The notes beneath the pieces are model-generated. The model did no database searches. It was given only the letters and a program-made list of their open reading frames with translations, and was not told the DNA's origin. 64,000 nt of DNA from Micromonospora chersina (GTDB lineage Bacteria; Actinomycetota; Actinomycetes; Mycobacteriales; Micromonosporaceae): the NCBI RefSeq assembly GCF_900091475.1, contig NZ_FMIB01000002.1:3286001-3350000 (forward strand), given 5' to 3'. Both the position numbers and the translations under genes were made by a program. Shown here piece by piece: positions 49,389 to 61,171 of the stretch; position 1 is the stretch's first letter, and every line of letters starts with the position of its first letter.

Positions 49389-52300
49389 GTGCGGGGGCCG
49401 ACCGGACGGGAGAGTGTCGTGCAGAGCTTCAGGTGCGCCTCGTGCGGGCGGGAGATCAAGCCCGCCGTCGTCTGTCCGCACTGCGGCGCGGACCAGCCAC
49501 AGTGGGCCGAGCACCTGGCCGAGATCGAGCGCTCGATCGCCGAGATGAAGGCCCGCGACGCCGAGATCGCCCGCGAGCAGCGGCAGATCGCCGCCAAGAT
49601 GCAGGCCGCCCTCTTCCAGCGGGACATCCTGGCGCACGCCGGTGAGGAACGGATCAAGCAGGCCACCCGGCCCCGCCGCGTGCTGCGCCGCCGGCCCGGC
49701 CGCCGCCCCCCGACCGCCACCACCGGCGCGCCGCCCCGGGTGCCCCGCCAGGGCACCCCGACGACCGGCCCCGAGGACCTTCCGCCCCCGCCGCCGCCGC
49801 GCAGCCGCCCACAGTGGCTCGACGTGGACGACCCCGAGCACCCGCCGGAGGCGTCCTCGCGGGAGGTGCAGAACATCCCCCTCGGGCTCGGCGCGCTGCT
49901 GCTCGGCGTCGCGGCGGTGGTCTTCGCCGCCGTCGCCACCAGCTCGATGGACGCGCTGGCCCGGCTCGGTGTGCTGCTGGTCGCCACGGTGCTGATGCTG
50001 CTCGCCCCGCCGGTGCTGGCCCGGCGCGGGCTCACCTCGACCGCCGAGACCATCGCCGCGGTGGGCCTGCTGCTGGTGCCGCTGGCCGGTTACGCGCTCT
50101 GGGCCGTCGACCGCATCGGCGGCGGCACCTCCGGCGCCGCCTTCTCCGGGTCGATCTTCCTGGTCACCACCGCGGTCGCCTTCGGGTACGCGTACGGGAC
50201 CGGCCTGCGGGCGCCCCGCTTCGCCACCGTGCTGGCCGCCCAGCCGGTGCTGCCGCTGCTGGCGTACGAGCGGATCACCGGGCCGGCCGGGTGGGCGCTG
50301 GTGCTCACCGTGGTGGCCGTGGTCGACCTCGCGCTGGCCCGCTCGGCGGTGGTGCTCGAACGCCCCGTCCGGCGGGACCTGCCGATCCCGCCCCCGGAGC
50401 CCGCCCCGCCCCGGCAGCGCGCCGCCGACGACCGGCCCGAGTCGGACCCGGAGGAGTCCGCCGAGGTGCTCGGCGCCGAGCCGCCGCCCGGCGCGGAGCC
50501 GGTCCCGCCGGCGCGCCCGGTGCCGTGGCTGCGCGAGCTGACCTGGGTGCTGCACGGGGCGGCGGTGGCCGTCGCCCTGGCGTACGCGGTCACCGCCCTG
50601 CTGCGCGCCGCCACCGTGCCGGCCGCCGCCGCGGCGGGCGCCGTCCTGCTGCTCGCCGCGCTGGTCGGGCTCGCCGGGACGCTCGTGCTGCGCCGGCCGC
50701 CGCTGCCGGACGTGGGCGCCGGCATCGTGACCCTCGCGGTGATCGGCGCGCTGGGCCGGGTCGCGTCGGTGGCCTTCCCCGGCCGGTCGTTGCTGCTCAT
50801 CGCCGCGGTCATCGCGCTCACCGGGTTCGCGGTCCGGGGCGTACCGGAGGCGGCCCGGCGGGGGCCGCAGCTCGCCTCGGCGGTCGCGCTCACGGTCAGC
50901 GGCCTGGTGGTGGCCGGCGGCGCGCTGCGCGCCGGACTGGCGCCGGTCCGCGCCGCGCTGCCCGCCTGGTCGGCGGACCTCAGCGGGTGGCACGCCGAAC
51001 TGGCGGCGGCGGTCGGCCCGACCGGCTGGCAGCTCGCCGCCAGCGCGCTGCTGCTCACCATCGCCGCGGTGGTCGCCCTGCCCGCGGAGATCCGGCGGGA
51101 GTTCGCGGTCGTCGGGGCGGCCCTGACCGCCCTCGCCGTGCCGGCCTCGCTCGGGCTCGGCTGGGCCACCGCCTGCTGGCCGATGCTGCTGACCGCGGTG
51201 GCCATCGGCGTGCTCGGGCTCACCGCCGGCACCGAGCGTGCCGCGGTGGCCCACTCGGTGACCGCCGCCGGGCTGGGGCTGATCGGGGCCGGCGCCGCGC
51301 TCGCCCGGCCCGCGCTCACGGCCGCCGCGCTGACCCTGCTGTTCCTGGCCGGCGCGCTGGTCTCGCTGGCGCCGCGGGTCCGGATCGCCGCGGCCGCCGC
51401 GGACACCGTCTGCGCCTGGGCGGCCGGCGGGGCCGCGTTCGCGTTCCCGGGCGCGGTGGCCGCGTTCGTCGCCGCCACGGTGCCGACCGCGCCGACCCTC
51501 ACCCCGGCGAACCTGCGCGAGGTCACCGTCCCGATCCTCGCGGCGAGCTTCCTCGGCGTCTGCGTCACGCTGGGCTACGCCGCCCTCGTCCAGGTGGCGC
51601 AGCGGCACCTCAGCGTGCCGCACGCGCTCGGCACCGTGCTGGGTGCCGTGGCGGTCGCGGCGGCCGGGTTCGGCGCGCCCGGCGCCACCACCGCCGACGC
51701 CTGGGTGGGCGGGCTGCTGCTGGTGGCCGCCGCGCTGCTCGCGCTGGCCCCCCGGATCGACGCCGGCCGCCGCGCCGACCTGTCCCTCGACGGTTCCGAC
51801 CTCGCCCTCGCCGCGACCACGGTGGCGCTCATCGCCACCCTGGCCCGGATCGCCGCCGTGCTGGCCCCCGGCGGGCAGCTCGTGGTGGCCGCCGCGCTGG
51901 TGACCCTCGTCGCCGTCGCCGCCCGGGCCATGCCCGAGGAGTGGCGGCGCGGACCGGTCCTCGGCATCGCCGTCGGCGGCACGCTGATCGGTCTCATCGC
52001 GGCCTGGAGCGCGCTGCGCGGCGGGGTCGGCGTGCTCGCCACGCCGGGTCCCATCTGGGCCGGCGACCTGAGCGGCTGGCCGGCCGCGCCGACCGGCGGG
52101 TCGACCTGGCAGGCGCCGGTCGCGCTGGCGCTGCTGGCCGTGGCCGCCGGCATCCTGCTGCCGCCGCCCTGGAAGTACGACGTCTCCGGCGCGGCCGCCG
52201 TGCTCGCCACGATCGGCGCGCCGGCCGCGTTCGACCTGCCCTGGTGGTCCCCGGTGCTGGTGGGCGCCATGGTCGCCACCGTCTTCGGGATGGCGGCGGT

Positions 52301-54332
52301 GGCCGCGGCCGACCCGCGGGCCGCGCTGTCCCGGGCCACGGTGGCCGGGGTGGTCGCCCTGCACGCCGCCGGCGCCGGGCTGGTCCGCCCGTGGACCACC
52401 GCGCTGGCGCTGGGCAGCATCGCGCTCATCGGCGTGACGGTGGCCGCCCTGGCCCGGGCGCTCACGCCGGGCCTGGTCGAGGACGTCCGCACCGAGGGGA
52501 TGCCGCCACACCTCGTGCAGGTCGGCGGCGCGGCGGCCGGGGCCGCCCTGCTCGCCCTGCCCGGGGCGGTGGCCGCACTGGCCGCCGAGTACGGCCGGCC
52601 CCCGCAGGTGGTGCTCACGGCCGCGCTGGCCGCGTCCAGCATCGGCCTGGCCGCGGTGGCGGCGGTCCGCCGGCAGGTGCCGCAGTACCTTCCCTACGCG
52701 AGCGTGGCAGTGGTCGGCGGTGCGACGGTCAGCGCGGCCGCCGCCGTGATCACCCACCTCCCCGCCGGCGTGTACGCCGCCGCGGCGGCGCTGCTCGGCG
52801 TGCTCGCCGAGCTGATCCGGGCCGCCACCGTCCCACCGGTCGGCTCGGCCCAACCGGTCCGCCGCTGGTCGGTGCTGCTCAACGGGGCGCTGCGCCGGGC
52901 GCCGGACGACCCCACCGAGCTGCGCTGGCGGGTCAGCCCGGCGGCCGGTGCGCTCGCCGCGGCGGCGCTGCCCACCGCCCTGGCCCTGGCGACCCTGGCG
53001 CCGGCGCTGGTCGTGGCGCTGGTCGAGCCGCTCCAGGTGTTGTCCCGGGTCTGGCAGGGTCCGCCGCCGGACCTGCTCACCCCGCCGCCCGAGGCGGTGG
53101 ATCCCACACACGTGCTCACCGCGCTGCTGCTCACCGCGACGGCGGCGCTCGCCGCCACCGGGTTCAGCGGCGGCCGGCGGTCCCGGGCCGTGCCGGTGAT
53201 CCTGCCGGGCGCGGCGCTCACGCTGCTCATCACGCCGGTGGCGCTCGGCCGAGGCTGGCCGGTGACCGCGACGGCCGGGCTGGCCGTCTTCACCGTGTCG
53301 ATGCTGGGGCTGGCACTCACCCCACCGCCCGCGCTCGCCGAACCGGCCCGCTCGATCCGGGTGGCCCGGGTGCTGGTGTTCGCCATCGGGCTGGCCGCCG
53401 GCAACGCCGGGCTCGCCGGCAGCCTCGCCACCCGGGAGCTGACCCTGTTCACGCTGGGCGGCGCGGTCGGCGTGGGCACGGTCGCCGCGCTCTTCGGCAC
53501 CACCCAGCGGGCCCGCATCCTCGGCTGGCTGTTCGCCTCGCTGATGGCCCAGCTCTTCGTGCTCACCCTCGGCCTGGTGGCCGGGCTCGCCCCGGTCTGG
53601 TCCGCGTTCGGGGTGCTGGCCGTCGGGGCGGCGCTCCAGGTCTTCGCCACCGCCCTCCCCCGGCTGCGCCGGCCCGAGGCGTACCGGGAGGCGGCCACCG
53701 TCGAGTGGAGCGGCCACGCCGCGGCGCTCATCGCGCTGGCCCTGGCGTACGACTCGCCCCGGCACATCGCCGCGCTGCTGGCCGCCTGGGGCGCGGTACT
53801 CGGGGTGGCGGCCAGCCGCCCGGGCCGGCGGCCGGTGGAGCGGAACGTGCTGTTCTGGGCGGTGGTGATCTGCGAGATCAGCGCCTGGTGGATCCTCATG
53901 CGGACGGCCGACGTGGCGCTACCGGAGGCGTACACGCTGCCGTTCGCGCTGCTCGCCCTCATCGTCGGGGTGCTGCAACTGCGCCACCGGCCCGACCTGT
54001 CGAGCTGGGTGGCGTACGGGCCGGCGCTGGTCGCCGCGTTCCTCCCGACGCTGGCGATCGTGCTGGCCACCGAGTCCAGCATGCTGCGCCAGGTGCTGCT
54101 GCTGCTCGGCGCCGTCGCGGTGCTGATCTTCGGCTCGACGAGCCGGCAGCAGGCGCCGGTGATCGTGGGCGCCACGGTCACCGCTGTCGCCGCGGTGCAC
54201 GCTTTGTTCAGCCTCGGCCCGTGGCTGGTGCTGATCCCGGTCGGCTTCGTCCTGCTGGTGCTCGGCGCGAGCAACGAGCGCCGCCGCCGCGCTCAGGAAC
54301 GACTCCAGACGGCCCTCCGCGGGATGAGGTGA
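49389..54332 (+). CDS. Giant polytopic membrane protein with N-terminal zinc ribbon (SCO7613-type)
   Basis: About 1647 residues. Residues 16-32 form a zinc ribbon (C-A-S-C-G and C-P-H-C-G), residues about 40-75 a charged coiled coil ([29 protein letters not shown]), then a Pro-rich linker. From about residue 155 to the end there are many hydrophobic segments in blocks separated by short Arg- and Pro-containing loops, with recurring [23 protein letters not shown] units. It resembles the actinobacterial SCO7613 C-terminal domain membrane proteins. Start: GTG with GGGAGG 6 nt upstream; a GTG at 49419 with GGGAGAG is the alternative. Function unknown. The extreme Ala/Gly/Val bias produces long spurious frames on both strands. 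Confidence 0.85.
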   Translation: MRGPTGRESVVQSFRCASCGREIKPAVVCPHCGADQPQWAEHLAEIERSIAEMKARDAEIAREQRQIAAKMQAALFQRDILAHAGEERIKQATRPRRVLRRRPGRRPPTATTGAPPRVPRQGTPTTGPEDLPPPPPPRSRPQWLDVDDPEHPPEASSREVQNIPLGLGALLLGVAAVVFAAVATSSMDALARLGVLLVATVLMLLAPPVLARRGLTSTAETIAAVGLLLVPLAGYALWAVDRIGGGTSGAAFSGSIFLVTTAVAFGYAYGTGLRAPRFATVLAAQPVLPLLAYERITGPAGWALVLTVVAVVDLALARSAVVLERPVRRDLPIPPPEPAPPRQRAADDRPESDPEESAEVLGAEPPPGAEPVPPARPVPWLRELTWVLHGAAVAVALAYAVTALLRAATVPAAAAAGAVLLLAALVGLAGTLVLRRPPLPDVGAGIVTLAVIGALGRVASVAFPGRSLLLIAAVIALTGFAVRGVPEAARRGPQLASAVALTVSGLVVAGGALRAGLAPVRAALPAWSADLSGWHAELAAAVGPTGWQLAASALLLTIAAVVALPAEIRREFAVVGAALTALAVPASLGLGWATACWPMLLTAVAIGVLGLTAGTERAAVAHSVTAAGLGLIGAGAALARPALTAAALTLLFLAGALVSLAPRVRIAAAAADTVCAWAAGGAAFAFPGAVAAFVAATVPTAPTLTPANLREVTVPILAASFLGVCVTLGYAALVQVAQRHLSVPHALGTVLGAVAVAAAGFGAPGATTADAWVGGLLLVAAALLALAPRIDAGRRADLSLDGSDLALAATTVALIATLARIAAVLAPGGQLVVAAALVTLVAVAARAMPEEWRRGPVLGIAVGGTLIGLIAAWSALRGGVGVLATPGPIWAGDLSGWPAAPTGGSTWQAPVALALLAVAAGILLPPPWKYDVSGAAAVLATIGAPAAFDLPWWSPVLVGAMVATVFGMAAVAAADPRAALSRATVAGVVALHAAGAGLVRPWTTALALGSIALIGVTVAALARALTPGLVEDVRTEGMPPHLVQVGGAAAGAALLALPGAVAALAAEYGRPPQVVLTAALAASSIGLAAVAAVRRQVPQYLPYASVAVVGGATVSAAAAVITHLPAGVYAAAAALLGVLAELIRAATVPPVGSAQPVRRWSVLLNGALRRAPDDPTELRWRVSPAAGALAAAALPTALALATLAPALVVALVEPLQVLSRVWQGPPPDLLTPPPEAVDPTHVLTALLLTATAALAATGFSGGRRSRAVPVILPGAALTLLITPVALGRGWPVTATAGLAVFTVSMLGLALTPPPALAEPARSIRVARVLVFAIGLAAGNAGLAGSLATRELTLFTLGGAVGVGTVAALFGTTQRARILGWLFASLMAQLFVLTLGLVAGLAPVWSAFGVLAVGAALQVFATALPRLRRPEAYREAATVEWSGHAAALIALALAYDSPRHIAALLAAWGAVLGVAASRPGRRPVERNVLFWAVVICEISAWWILMRTADVALPEAYTLPFALLALIVGVLQLRHRPDLSSWVAYGPALVAAFLPTLAIVLATESSMLRQVLLLLGAVAVLIFGSTSRQQAPVIVGATVTAVAAVHALFSLGPWLVLIPVGFVLLVLGASNERRRRAQERLQTALRGMR

Positions 54333-54423
54333 AACCGGAGGGGTGGGCGCTCGCCGTCGAGGGCGGGCAGAGGACGCCGGCTCCGCGCGATGGTCCTGGC
54401 CGTGACGCCGGGTCCGCGCGGGT

Positions 54424-54915
54424 TCAGCCGATTGAGGCGCGGAGGGTGGCTTCCTTCTCGGCCACCAGGTCCTCCAGGCTGGCCTGGTAGGCGGCCATCC
54501 GGTCGCGCAGCGCCGGGTCGGAGGCGCCCAGGATGCGCACGGCGAGCAGCCCCGCGTTGCGGGCGTTGCCGATCGACACCGTGGCCACCGGCACGCCGGC
54601 CGGCATCTGCACGATGGAGAGCAGCGAGTCCATGCCGTCGAGATACTTCAGCGGCACCGGCACGCCGATCACCGGCAGCGGCGTCACCGAGGCGACCATG
54701 CCCGGCAGGTGCGCCGCGCCGCCCGCCCCGGCGATGATCACCTTGACGCCGCGGTCGGCGGCCGACCGGCCGTACTCGATCATCTTGACCGGGGTGCGGT
54801 GCGCCGACACCACGCCGACCTCGTAGGGCACCCCGAACTCGTCGAGCACCTCGGCGGCGGCCCGCATGGTGGGCCAGTCCGAGTCGCTGCCCATGATCAG
54901 CCCGACGGTGCTCAT
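54424..54915 (-). CDS. purE: 5-(carboxyamino)imidazole ribonucleotide mutase
   Basis: 163-residue purine enzyme moving the carboxyl group of N5-CAIR to the C4 position. Seen: [38 protein letters not shown] with the catalytic His, and [20 protein letters not shown]. Class I (bacterial) PurE length and motifs. ATG overlaps the purK stop (ATGA), so it is the second gene of a purK-purE unit, and it is convergent with the giant membrane protein. Confidence 0.95.
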   Translation of the reverse strand: MSTVGLIMGSDSDWPTMRAAAEVLDEFGVPYEVGVVSAHRTPVKMIEYGRSAADRGVKVIIAGAGGAAHLPGMVASVTPLPVIGVPVPLKYLDGMDSLLSIVQMPAGVPVATVSIGNARNAGLLAVRILGASDPALRDRMAAYQASLEDLVAEKEATLRASIG

Positions 54916-56072
54916 TCGTGTCCTTCCCGCAGCCAGCGGGCCGCACGCGCGGCCCGGGCCCGTACGTCGTCCAGGTCGTCGCCGAGCACCGTGACGTGCC
55001 CGATCTTGCGGCCCGGGCGCACCTGCTTGCCGTAGAGGTGGACCTTGGCCCCCGGCTCCGCGGCGAAGAGGTGGTGCAGCCGCTCGTCGATCGACATGCC
55101 ACCGGGCTCGCCGCCGAGCACGTTGGCCATCACCACGACCGGCGCGGTGAGCGAGGTGTCCCCCATCGGGTAGTCGAGCACGGCCCGCAGGTGCTGCTCG
55201 AACTGGGAGGTTCGCGCCCCCTCGATCGTCCAGTGCCCGGAGTTGTGCGGCCGCATGGCCAGCTCGTTCACCACGAGCCCGGTGGGGGTCTCGAACAGCT
55301 CCACCGCGAGCAGGCCGACCACGCCGAGCGCGGTGGCCAGGTCGATGGCGAGCTGCTGCGCGGCCACCGCCCGCTCCTCCGGCAGGTCGGGCGCCGGGGC
55401 GAGCACCTCGACGCAGATGCCGTCCCGCTGCACCGTCTCCACCACCGGGTACGCGGCGACCTGCCCGAACGGCGAGCGCGCCACCTGCACGGCCAGCTCC
55501 CGGCGCAGCGCCACCCGCTCCTCGACGATCAGCGGGGTGCCGCCGGCCAGCAGGGTGGTGGCCAGCTCGGCGGCCGCGATGGCGTCGTCCACCATCCAGA
55601 CGCCCCGGCCGTCGTAGCCGCCGCGGGCGGCCTTGAGCACCACCGGCCAGCCGGTCTCCGTGCCGAACGCCACCAGGTCGGCCGGGGCCTCCACCGGGCG
55701 CCAGGCCGGATTCGGCGCGCCCAGCTCACCGAGCCGCTCGCGCATCACCCGCTTGTCCTGAGCGTGCACCAGCGCCTCGGCCGGCGGGAAGAGCTTCACA
55801 CCCTCCTCGGCCAGGGTGCGGATGTGCGCGTTGGGCACGTGCTCGTGGTCGAAGGTGACCACGTCGCAGCCCTTGGCGAAGGTGCGCAGGGCGGCCAGGT
55901 CGGTGTGGTCGCCGTACTGGACGTCGGCGGCGACCAGGGCGGCGCCGTCGTCCGGGGCGAGCGCGAGCACGCGCAGCGACTGGCCGAGGGCGATGGCGGC
56001 CTGGTGGGTCATCCGGGCCAGCTGGCCACCGCCCACCATTCCGACGACAGGCAGTCCGGTACGGGAATCCAT
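54912..56072 (-). CDS. purK: N5-carboxyaminoimidazole ribonucleotide synthase
   Basis: 386-residue ATP-grasp enzyme making N5-CAIR from AIR, bicarbonate and ATP. N-terminal [40 protein letters not shown], the ATP-grasp core [20 protein letters not shown] and the C-terminal [20 protein letters not shown]. It shares the ~100-bp divergent region with the PdxH-like gene, and is translationally coupled to purE. Confidence 0.95.
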   Translation of the reverse strand: MDSRTGLPVVGMVGGGQLARMTHQAAIALGQSLRVLALAPDDGAALVAADVQYGDHTDLAALRTFAKGCDVVTFDHEHVPNAHIRTLAEEGVKLFPPAEALVHAQDKRVMRERLGELGAPNPAWRPVEAPADLVAFGTETGWPVVLKAARGGYDGRGVWMVDDAIAAAELATTLLAGGTPLIVEERVALRRELAVQVARSPFGQVAAYPVVETVQRDGICVEVLAPAPDLPEERAVAAQQLAIDLATALGVVGLLAVELFETPTGLVVNELAMRPHNSGHWTIEGARTSQFEQHLRAVLDYPMGDTSLTAPVVVMANVLGGEPGGMSIDERLHHLFAAEPGAKVHLYGKQVRPGRKIGHVTVLGDDLDDVRARAARAARWLREGHE

Positions 56073-56175
56073 AGCGCCGCCAGCCTATCGGGGCGGCGGC
56101 GGGCGGCGGTCCCGAGGGCCGGACCCGGGCGAGGTGGTCCGGACCCGCACCCGGCCCGGTTGGGATGATCACCGC

Positions 56176-56826
56176 ATGACGACCCGCGATCTGCTCCGCG
56201 GCCTGCCGGTGCTCGCCCACGACATGCCGTCCTTCGACCCGACCGACGTACCGGCGGAACCCACCGCCCTCTTCGCCGACTGGCTCGCCGGAGCGGTCGC
56301 CGCCGGGGTGGACGAGCCGCACGCCATGACGGTCGCGACGGTCGACGCCGGCGGCGCGCCCGACGTGCGGGTACTGATCCTCAAGGACCTGAACGTCGAG
56401 GGCTGGCACTTCGCGACCACCGCCACCAGCGCCAAGGGGAGACAGATCGCCGGCAACCCCCTGGTCGCGCTCGGCTTCCACTGGCGGGAGCAGGGCCGGC
56501 AGGTCCGGGTGCGCGGCACCGCCCGGCCCGCCGACCCCGCCGTCTCCCGGCGGGACTTCCTGGCCCGGCCGGAGGGCTCGCGGATCGCGACCCTGGCCGG
56601 TCGGCAGAGCGCCGTCCTCGCCGACCGCGCCGAGCTGGACCGGGAGCTGGCCGAAGTGCGGGCCCGGCTGGCCGCCGATCCCGGTCTGGTCGCCGAGGGG
56701 CACACGGTCTACTCGGTGACGCCGGCGAGCGTCGAGTTCTGGCAGGCCGACCGGGAGCGCCGGCACGTCCGGCTGCGGTACCGGCGGGACGCCGACGGGT
56801 GGAGCCGCGACCTGCTCTGGCCGTGA
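56176..56826 (+). CDS. Pyridoxamine 5'-phosphate oxidase-like protein
   Basis: 216 residues of the PdxH/PNPOx fold. It begins with a PdxH-like DPTDVPAEPTALFADWLAGA, then AMTVATVDAGGAPDVRVLIL followed by KDLNVEGWHFATTATSAKG (FMN phosphate region) and HWREQGRQVRVRGTARPADP. The C-terminal signature of true PdxH (EFWQGRxxRLHDR) is altered to EFWQADRERRHVRLRYRR, lacking the LHDR motif. It may be a pyridoxal-phosphate oxidase with relaxed motif or a functional relative. Divergent from purK and convergent with the DUF255 gene (3 bp between stops). Confidence 0.85.
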   Translation: MTTRDLLRGLPVLAHDMPSFDPTDVPAEPTALFADWLAGAVAAGVDEPHAMTVATVDAGGAPDVRVLILKDLNVEGWHFATTATSAKGRQIAGNPLVALGFHWREQGRQVRVRGTARPADPAVSRRDFLARPEGSRIATLAGRQSAVLADRAELDRELAEVRARLAADPGLVAEGHTVYSVTPASVEFWQADRERRHVRLRYRRDADGWSRDLLWP

Positions 56827-56829
56827 CCG

Positions 56830-58866
<2,037 letters not shown>

Positions 58867-58913
58867 CCGACGACCATATCGAGCGCGGGACGACCGTGCG
58901 GCGCGAGCAGGAC

Positions 58914-58944
58914 GGCCGGGCCGGGATGATTTCCCGGCCCGGCC
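58914..58944. terminator. Terminator after the secreted-protein gene
   Basis: Perfect 13-bp inverted repeat GGCCGGGCCGGGA / TCCCGGCCCGGCC with a 5-nt loop, just downstream of the minus-strand stop at 58951. Confidence 0.85.
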
Positions 58945-58950
58945 GACCCG

Positions 58951-59841
58951 TCAGCGGGTGAGGGTGACCGTCGAGGTGTCGGTCACCGTGAACTCGCGCC
59001 AGTAGACGAAGTCCCGGATGGGCACCTCGGTGACGGCCTGGGCCGTGCCGCGCTCGAAGCGGAGGTCGGCCGGGTAGGTGCTGGCCGACCAGGGCACCTC
59101 CTGGCCCGGGGTGCACGGGACCGAGGTGGAGTACCAGGCGGTGACCAGGCCCGCCTTCTTCTGCTGCTGGCTCAGCTGGCCGTCCACACTCAGCGTGTCC
59201 GCCCGGGTGCACGTCAGCGTGCCGCGCACGGTGGCGATGCCCTTGCTGTCGACGCTGGCCGTCGGGTTGACCGTGACGGTGGCGTCGAGCGGAGGCAACG
59301 GCGGCGGGTTGCCGATGTGCACCTCGCCGCGGGAACCGCCGGGGGCACCCTCGCACCGGTACTCGAAGGTCGCGTCGAACCGCTCCAGGTAGCCGTAGGG
59401 CCCCCAGGACACGTCCTGCACGGTGAACGAGCCGGTGCTCTCGGCGCAGCCCCGCCAGGAGTTGTTGTAGAAGGAGATCCCGGCGCCGTCGCCGATCGCG
59501 TGGCCGACGTTCTGGTAGGTGTCGCCGGCCTTGAGGACCTCGCCGGTCGGGGCCGCGAGGGTGAGGCGCCAGAGGTTGTCGAGTTCGCCGAAGAGTTCGA
59601 GCCCGAAGCTCCGTCGGTCCTCGCTGCCCCAGGCGTTCATCTCCTCGCCCGGCACGGGCTCGGTGCTGCTGTACGAGTAGGAGCCGCCGCCGGTGATCAC
59701 GTCGCCCGGCTCGCCCGCGACGCTGAAGGACCAGGTCTGGGGCGTATCGGCCTGGGCCGGCGTGGCGACGGCCAGGCCGGCGATGCCGGCGGTGAGGGAC
59801 AGGGCTGCGGCTAGCAGGGGCCGCCGCCAGGAACGGATCAT
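58951..59841 (-). CDS. Secreted hypothetical protein
   Basis: 296 residues with a Sec signal peptide (SWRRPLLAAALSLTAGIAGL, cleavage near TPAQA-DTPQ). The mature part looks beta-rich: WSFSVAGEPGDVITGGGSYS, GLELFGELDNLWRLTLAAP, FEYRCEGAPGGSRGEVHIGN, and an Ig-like second half (ATVTVNPTASVDSKGIATVR, then REFTVTDTSTVTLTR). About four Cys could form two disulfides. Not assigned to a family. ATG is preceded by GGGGGAGG. Divergent from the PI-PLC-like gene across a 210-bp region with an AT-rich patch. Confidence 0.8.
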   Translation of the reverse strand: MIRSWRRPLLAAALSLTAGIAGLAVATPAQADTPQTWSFSVAGEPGDVITGGGSYSYSSTEPVPGEEMNAWGSEDRRSFGLELFGELDNLWRLTLAAPTGEVLKAGDTYQNVGHAIGDGAGISFYNNSWRGCAESTGSFTVQDVSWGPYGYLERFDATFEYRCEGAPGGSRGEVHIGNPPPLPPLDATVTVNPTASVDSKGIATVRGTLTCTRADTLSVDGQLSQQQKKAGLVTAWYSTSVPCTPGQEVPWSASTYPADLRFERGTAQAVTEVPIRDFVYWREFTVTDTSTVTLTR

Positions 59842-60051
59842 GTGTCCTCCCCCGTAGTTGGACATGAAGTGCGACGCAGGTCGTGCGCCGCCATGCCACG
59901 AGGTTAGGAAACGGCCGCCGGTTCCGCTGCCCCGTCCGGGCCGGTGTCGGTGACGCGACCGAGGGACACGGTCCGTCCTTCCGATATTCATCTTTGTTGA
60001 TCTGAATCAGCGCATGCCCGGCGCCGCCGGGCCGTCCGAAGGAGACGGTTC

Positions 60052-61077
60052 ATGCGCAGACTCCCCACCCTGCTCGCCCTCGCCGCCCTCGCCGGATCCG
60101 TGCTGGCCCCCGGCACCGCGTCGGCCGACGTCCCGCCGGAGACCCGCTTCTCCGCCACCACCGGCGTCGGGATCCACAACGCGTACGAGCGCGGCACCTA
60201 CCCCTACCTGGCCCAGGCGCTCGACGCCCGGCCCGGGCTCATCGAGCTGGACGTCTGGCCGGACGTGCTGACCCGGCAGTGGCGGGTCAGCCACTCCAAC
60301 CCGCTCGGCAACGACAACAACTGCGTGGCCGCAACGAGCGCCGCCCAGCTCTACACCGGCACCCGGAACCGGAACCTGGAGCACTGCCTGGACGACATCC
60401 GGCTCTGGCTGGGCGCGCACCCCGACGCCGGCCCGCTGGTGCTCAAGCTGGAGCTGAAGACGGGCTTCAGCGGCCGTACCGGGCAGGGGCCGGCTCAGCT
60501 CGACGCGGTGCTGGCCGCCCGGCTCGGCGACCGGGTGTTCCGCCCGGCCGACCTGCTCGGCGGTCACGCCGGCCTGGACGCCGCCGCGCGCGCCGACGCC
60601 TGGCCCAGCCGCGCCCAGCTCGCCGGCCGGGTGATCGTCGAGCTGATCCCTGGCACGGTCGAGGAGGGCAACCCGACCGACATGCTCTGGACCGACGTCG
60701 AGTACGCCCGCCACCTGGCCGGCCTCGCGGCGGCCGGCACGCTGGGCACGGCCCGCGCCTTCCCGGCCGTGCACCGGGCGCAGGCCGGCGACCCGCGCAT
60801 CCGGTACGCCGACGCGAGCCTGCGGCAGTGGTTCGTGCTCTTCGACGGCGACGCCACCGCGTACGTCACCGGCGGCATCGACACCGCCTGGTACGACGCC
60901 AACCACTACCTGCTGGTGATGACCGACGCGCAGAACGTCCCACCGGCGGTCGGCACTGGCGACGCCGGCGCGGCGGCGGCCCGGGTGGCCGAGCTGGCCC
61001 GGAAGCACGCCAGCATCGCCTCCGCCGACTGGGCGACCCTGCCCAGCGTCCTCGACGACGTGCTGCCCCGCGGCTGA
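60052..61077 (+). CDS. Secreted phosphatidylinositol-specific phospholipase C-like phosphodiesterase
   Basis: 341 residues with a Sec signal peptide (RRLPTLLALAALAGSVLAPG, cleavage about ASA-DVPP). The TIM-barrel X region shows ATTGVGIHNAYERGTYPYLA with the first catalytic His, LIELDVWPD, WRVSHSNPLGNDNNC with a second His, and LVLKLELKTG; the motifs fit Ca2+-dependent PI-PLC of the Streptomyces type. A C-terminal segment has VLFDGDATAYVTGGI. It could cleave phosphoinositides or related glycerophosphodiesters outside the cell. It is divergent from the unknown secreted gene and followed by a strong hairpin. Confidence 0.87.
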   Translation: MRRLPTLLALAALAGSVLAPGTASADVPPETRFSATTGVGIHNAYERGTYPYLAQALDARPGLIELDVWPDVLTRQWRVSHSNPLGNDNNCVAATSAAQLYTGTRNRNLEHCLDDIRLWLGAHPDAGPLVLKLELKTGFSGRTGQGPAQLDAVLAARLGDRVFRPADLLGGHAGLDAAARADAWPSRAQLAGRVIVELIPGTVEEGNPTDMLWTDVEYARHLAGLAAAGTLGTARAFPAVHRAQAGDPRIRYADASLRQWFVLFDGDATAYVTGGIDTAWYDANHYLLVMTDAQNVPPAVGTGDAGAAAARVAELARKHASIASADWATLPSVLDDVLPRG

Positions 61078-61087
61078 ACCGGCGACC

Positions 61088-61137
61088 GGCCGTCCCGCGC
61101 CGCCGTGGCGAATCGGCCCCGGCGGCGCGGGACGGCC
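61088..61137. terminator. Bidirectional terminator after the PI-PLC-like gene
   Basis: Perfect 17-bp inverted repeat GGCCGTCCCGCGCCGCC / GGCGGCGCGGGACGGCC with a 16-nt loop, between convergent stops (61077 and 61172). Confidence 0.9.
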
Positions 61138-61171
61138 GCCCTCCGTGGGACGGCAGCAGGGCCTGGAACGG

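Noticed and set aside
49359..53765. Open minus-strand frame of about 1,468 codons antisense to the giant membrane protein
   Set aside because: Composed of Arg/Gly/Glu/Gln-rich low-complexity sequence, as expected from the complement of GC-rich hydrophobic coding. No domain is visible; the plus-strand frame has helices, a zinc ribbon and a ribosome site.
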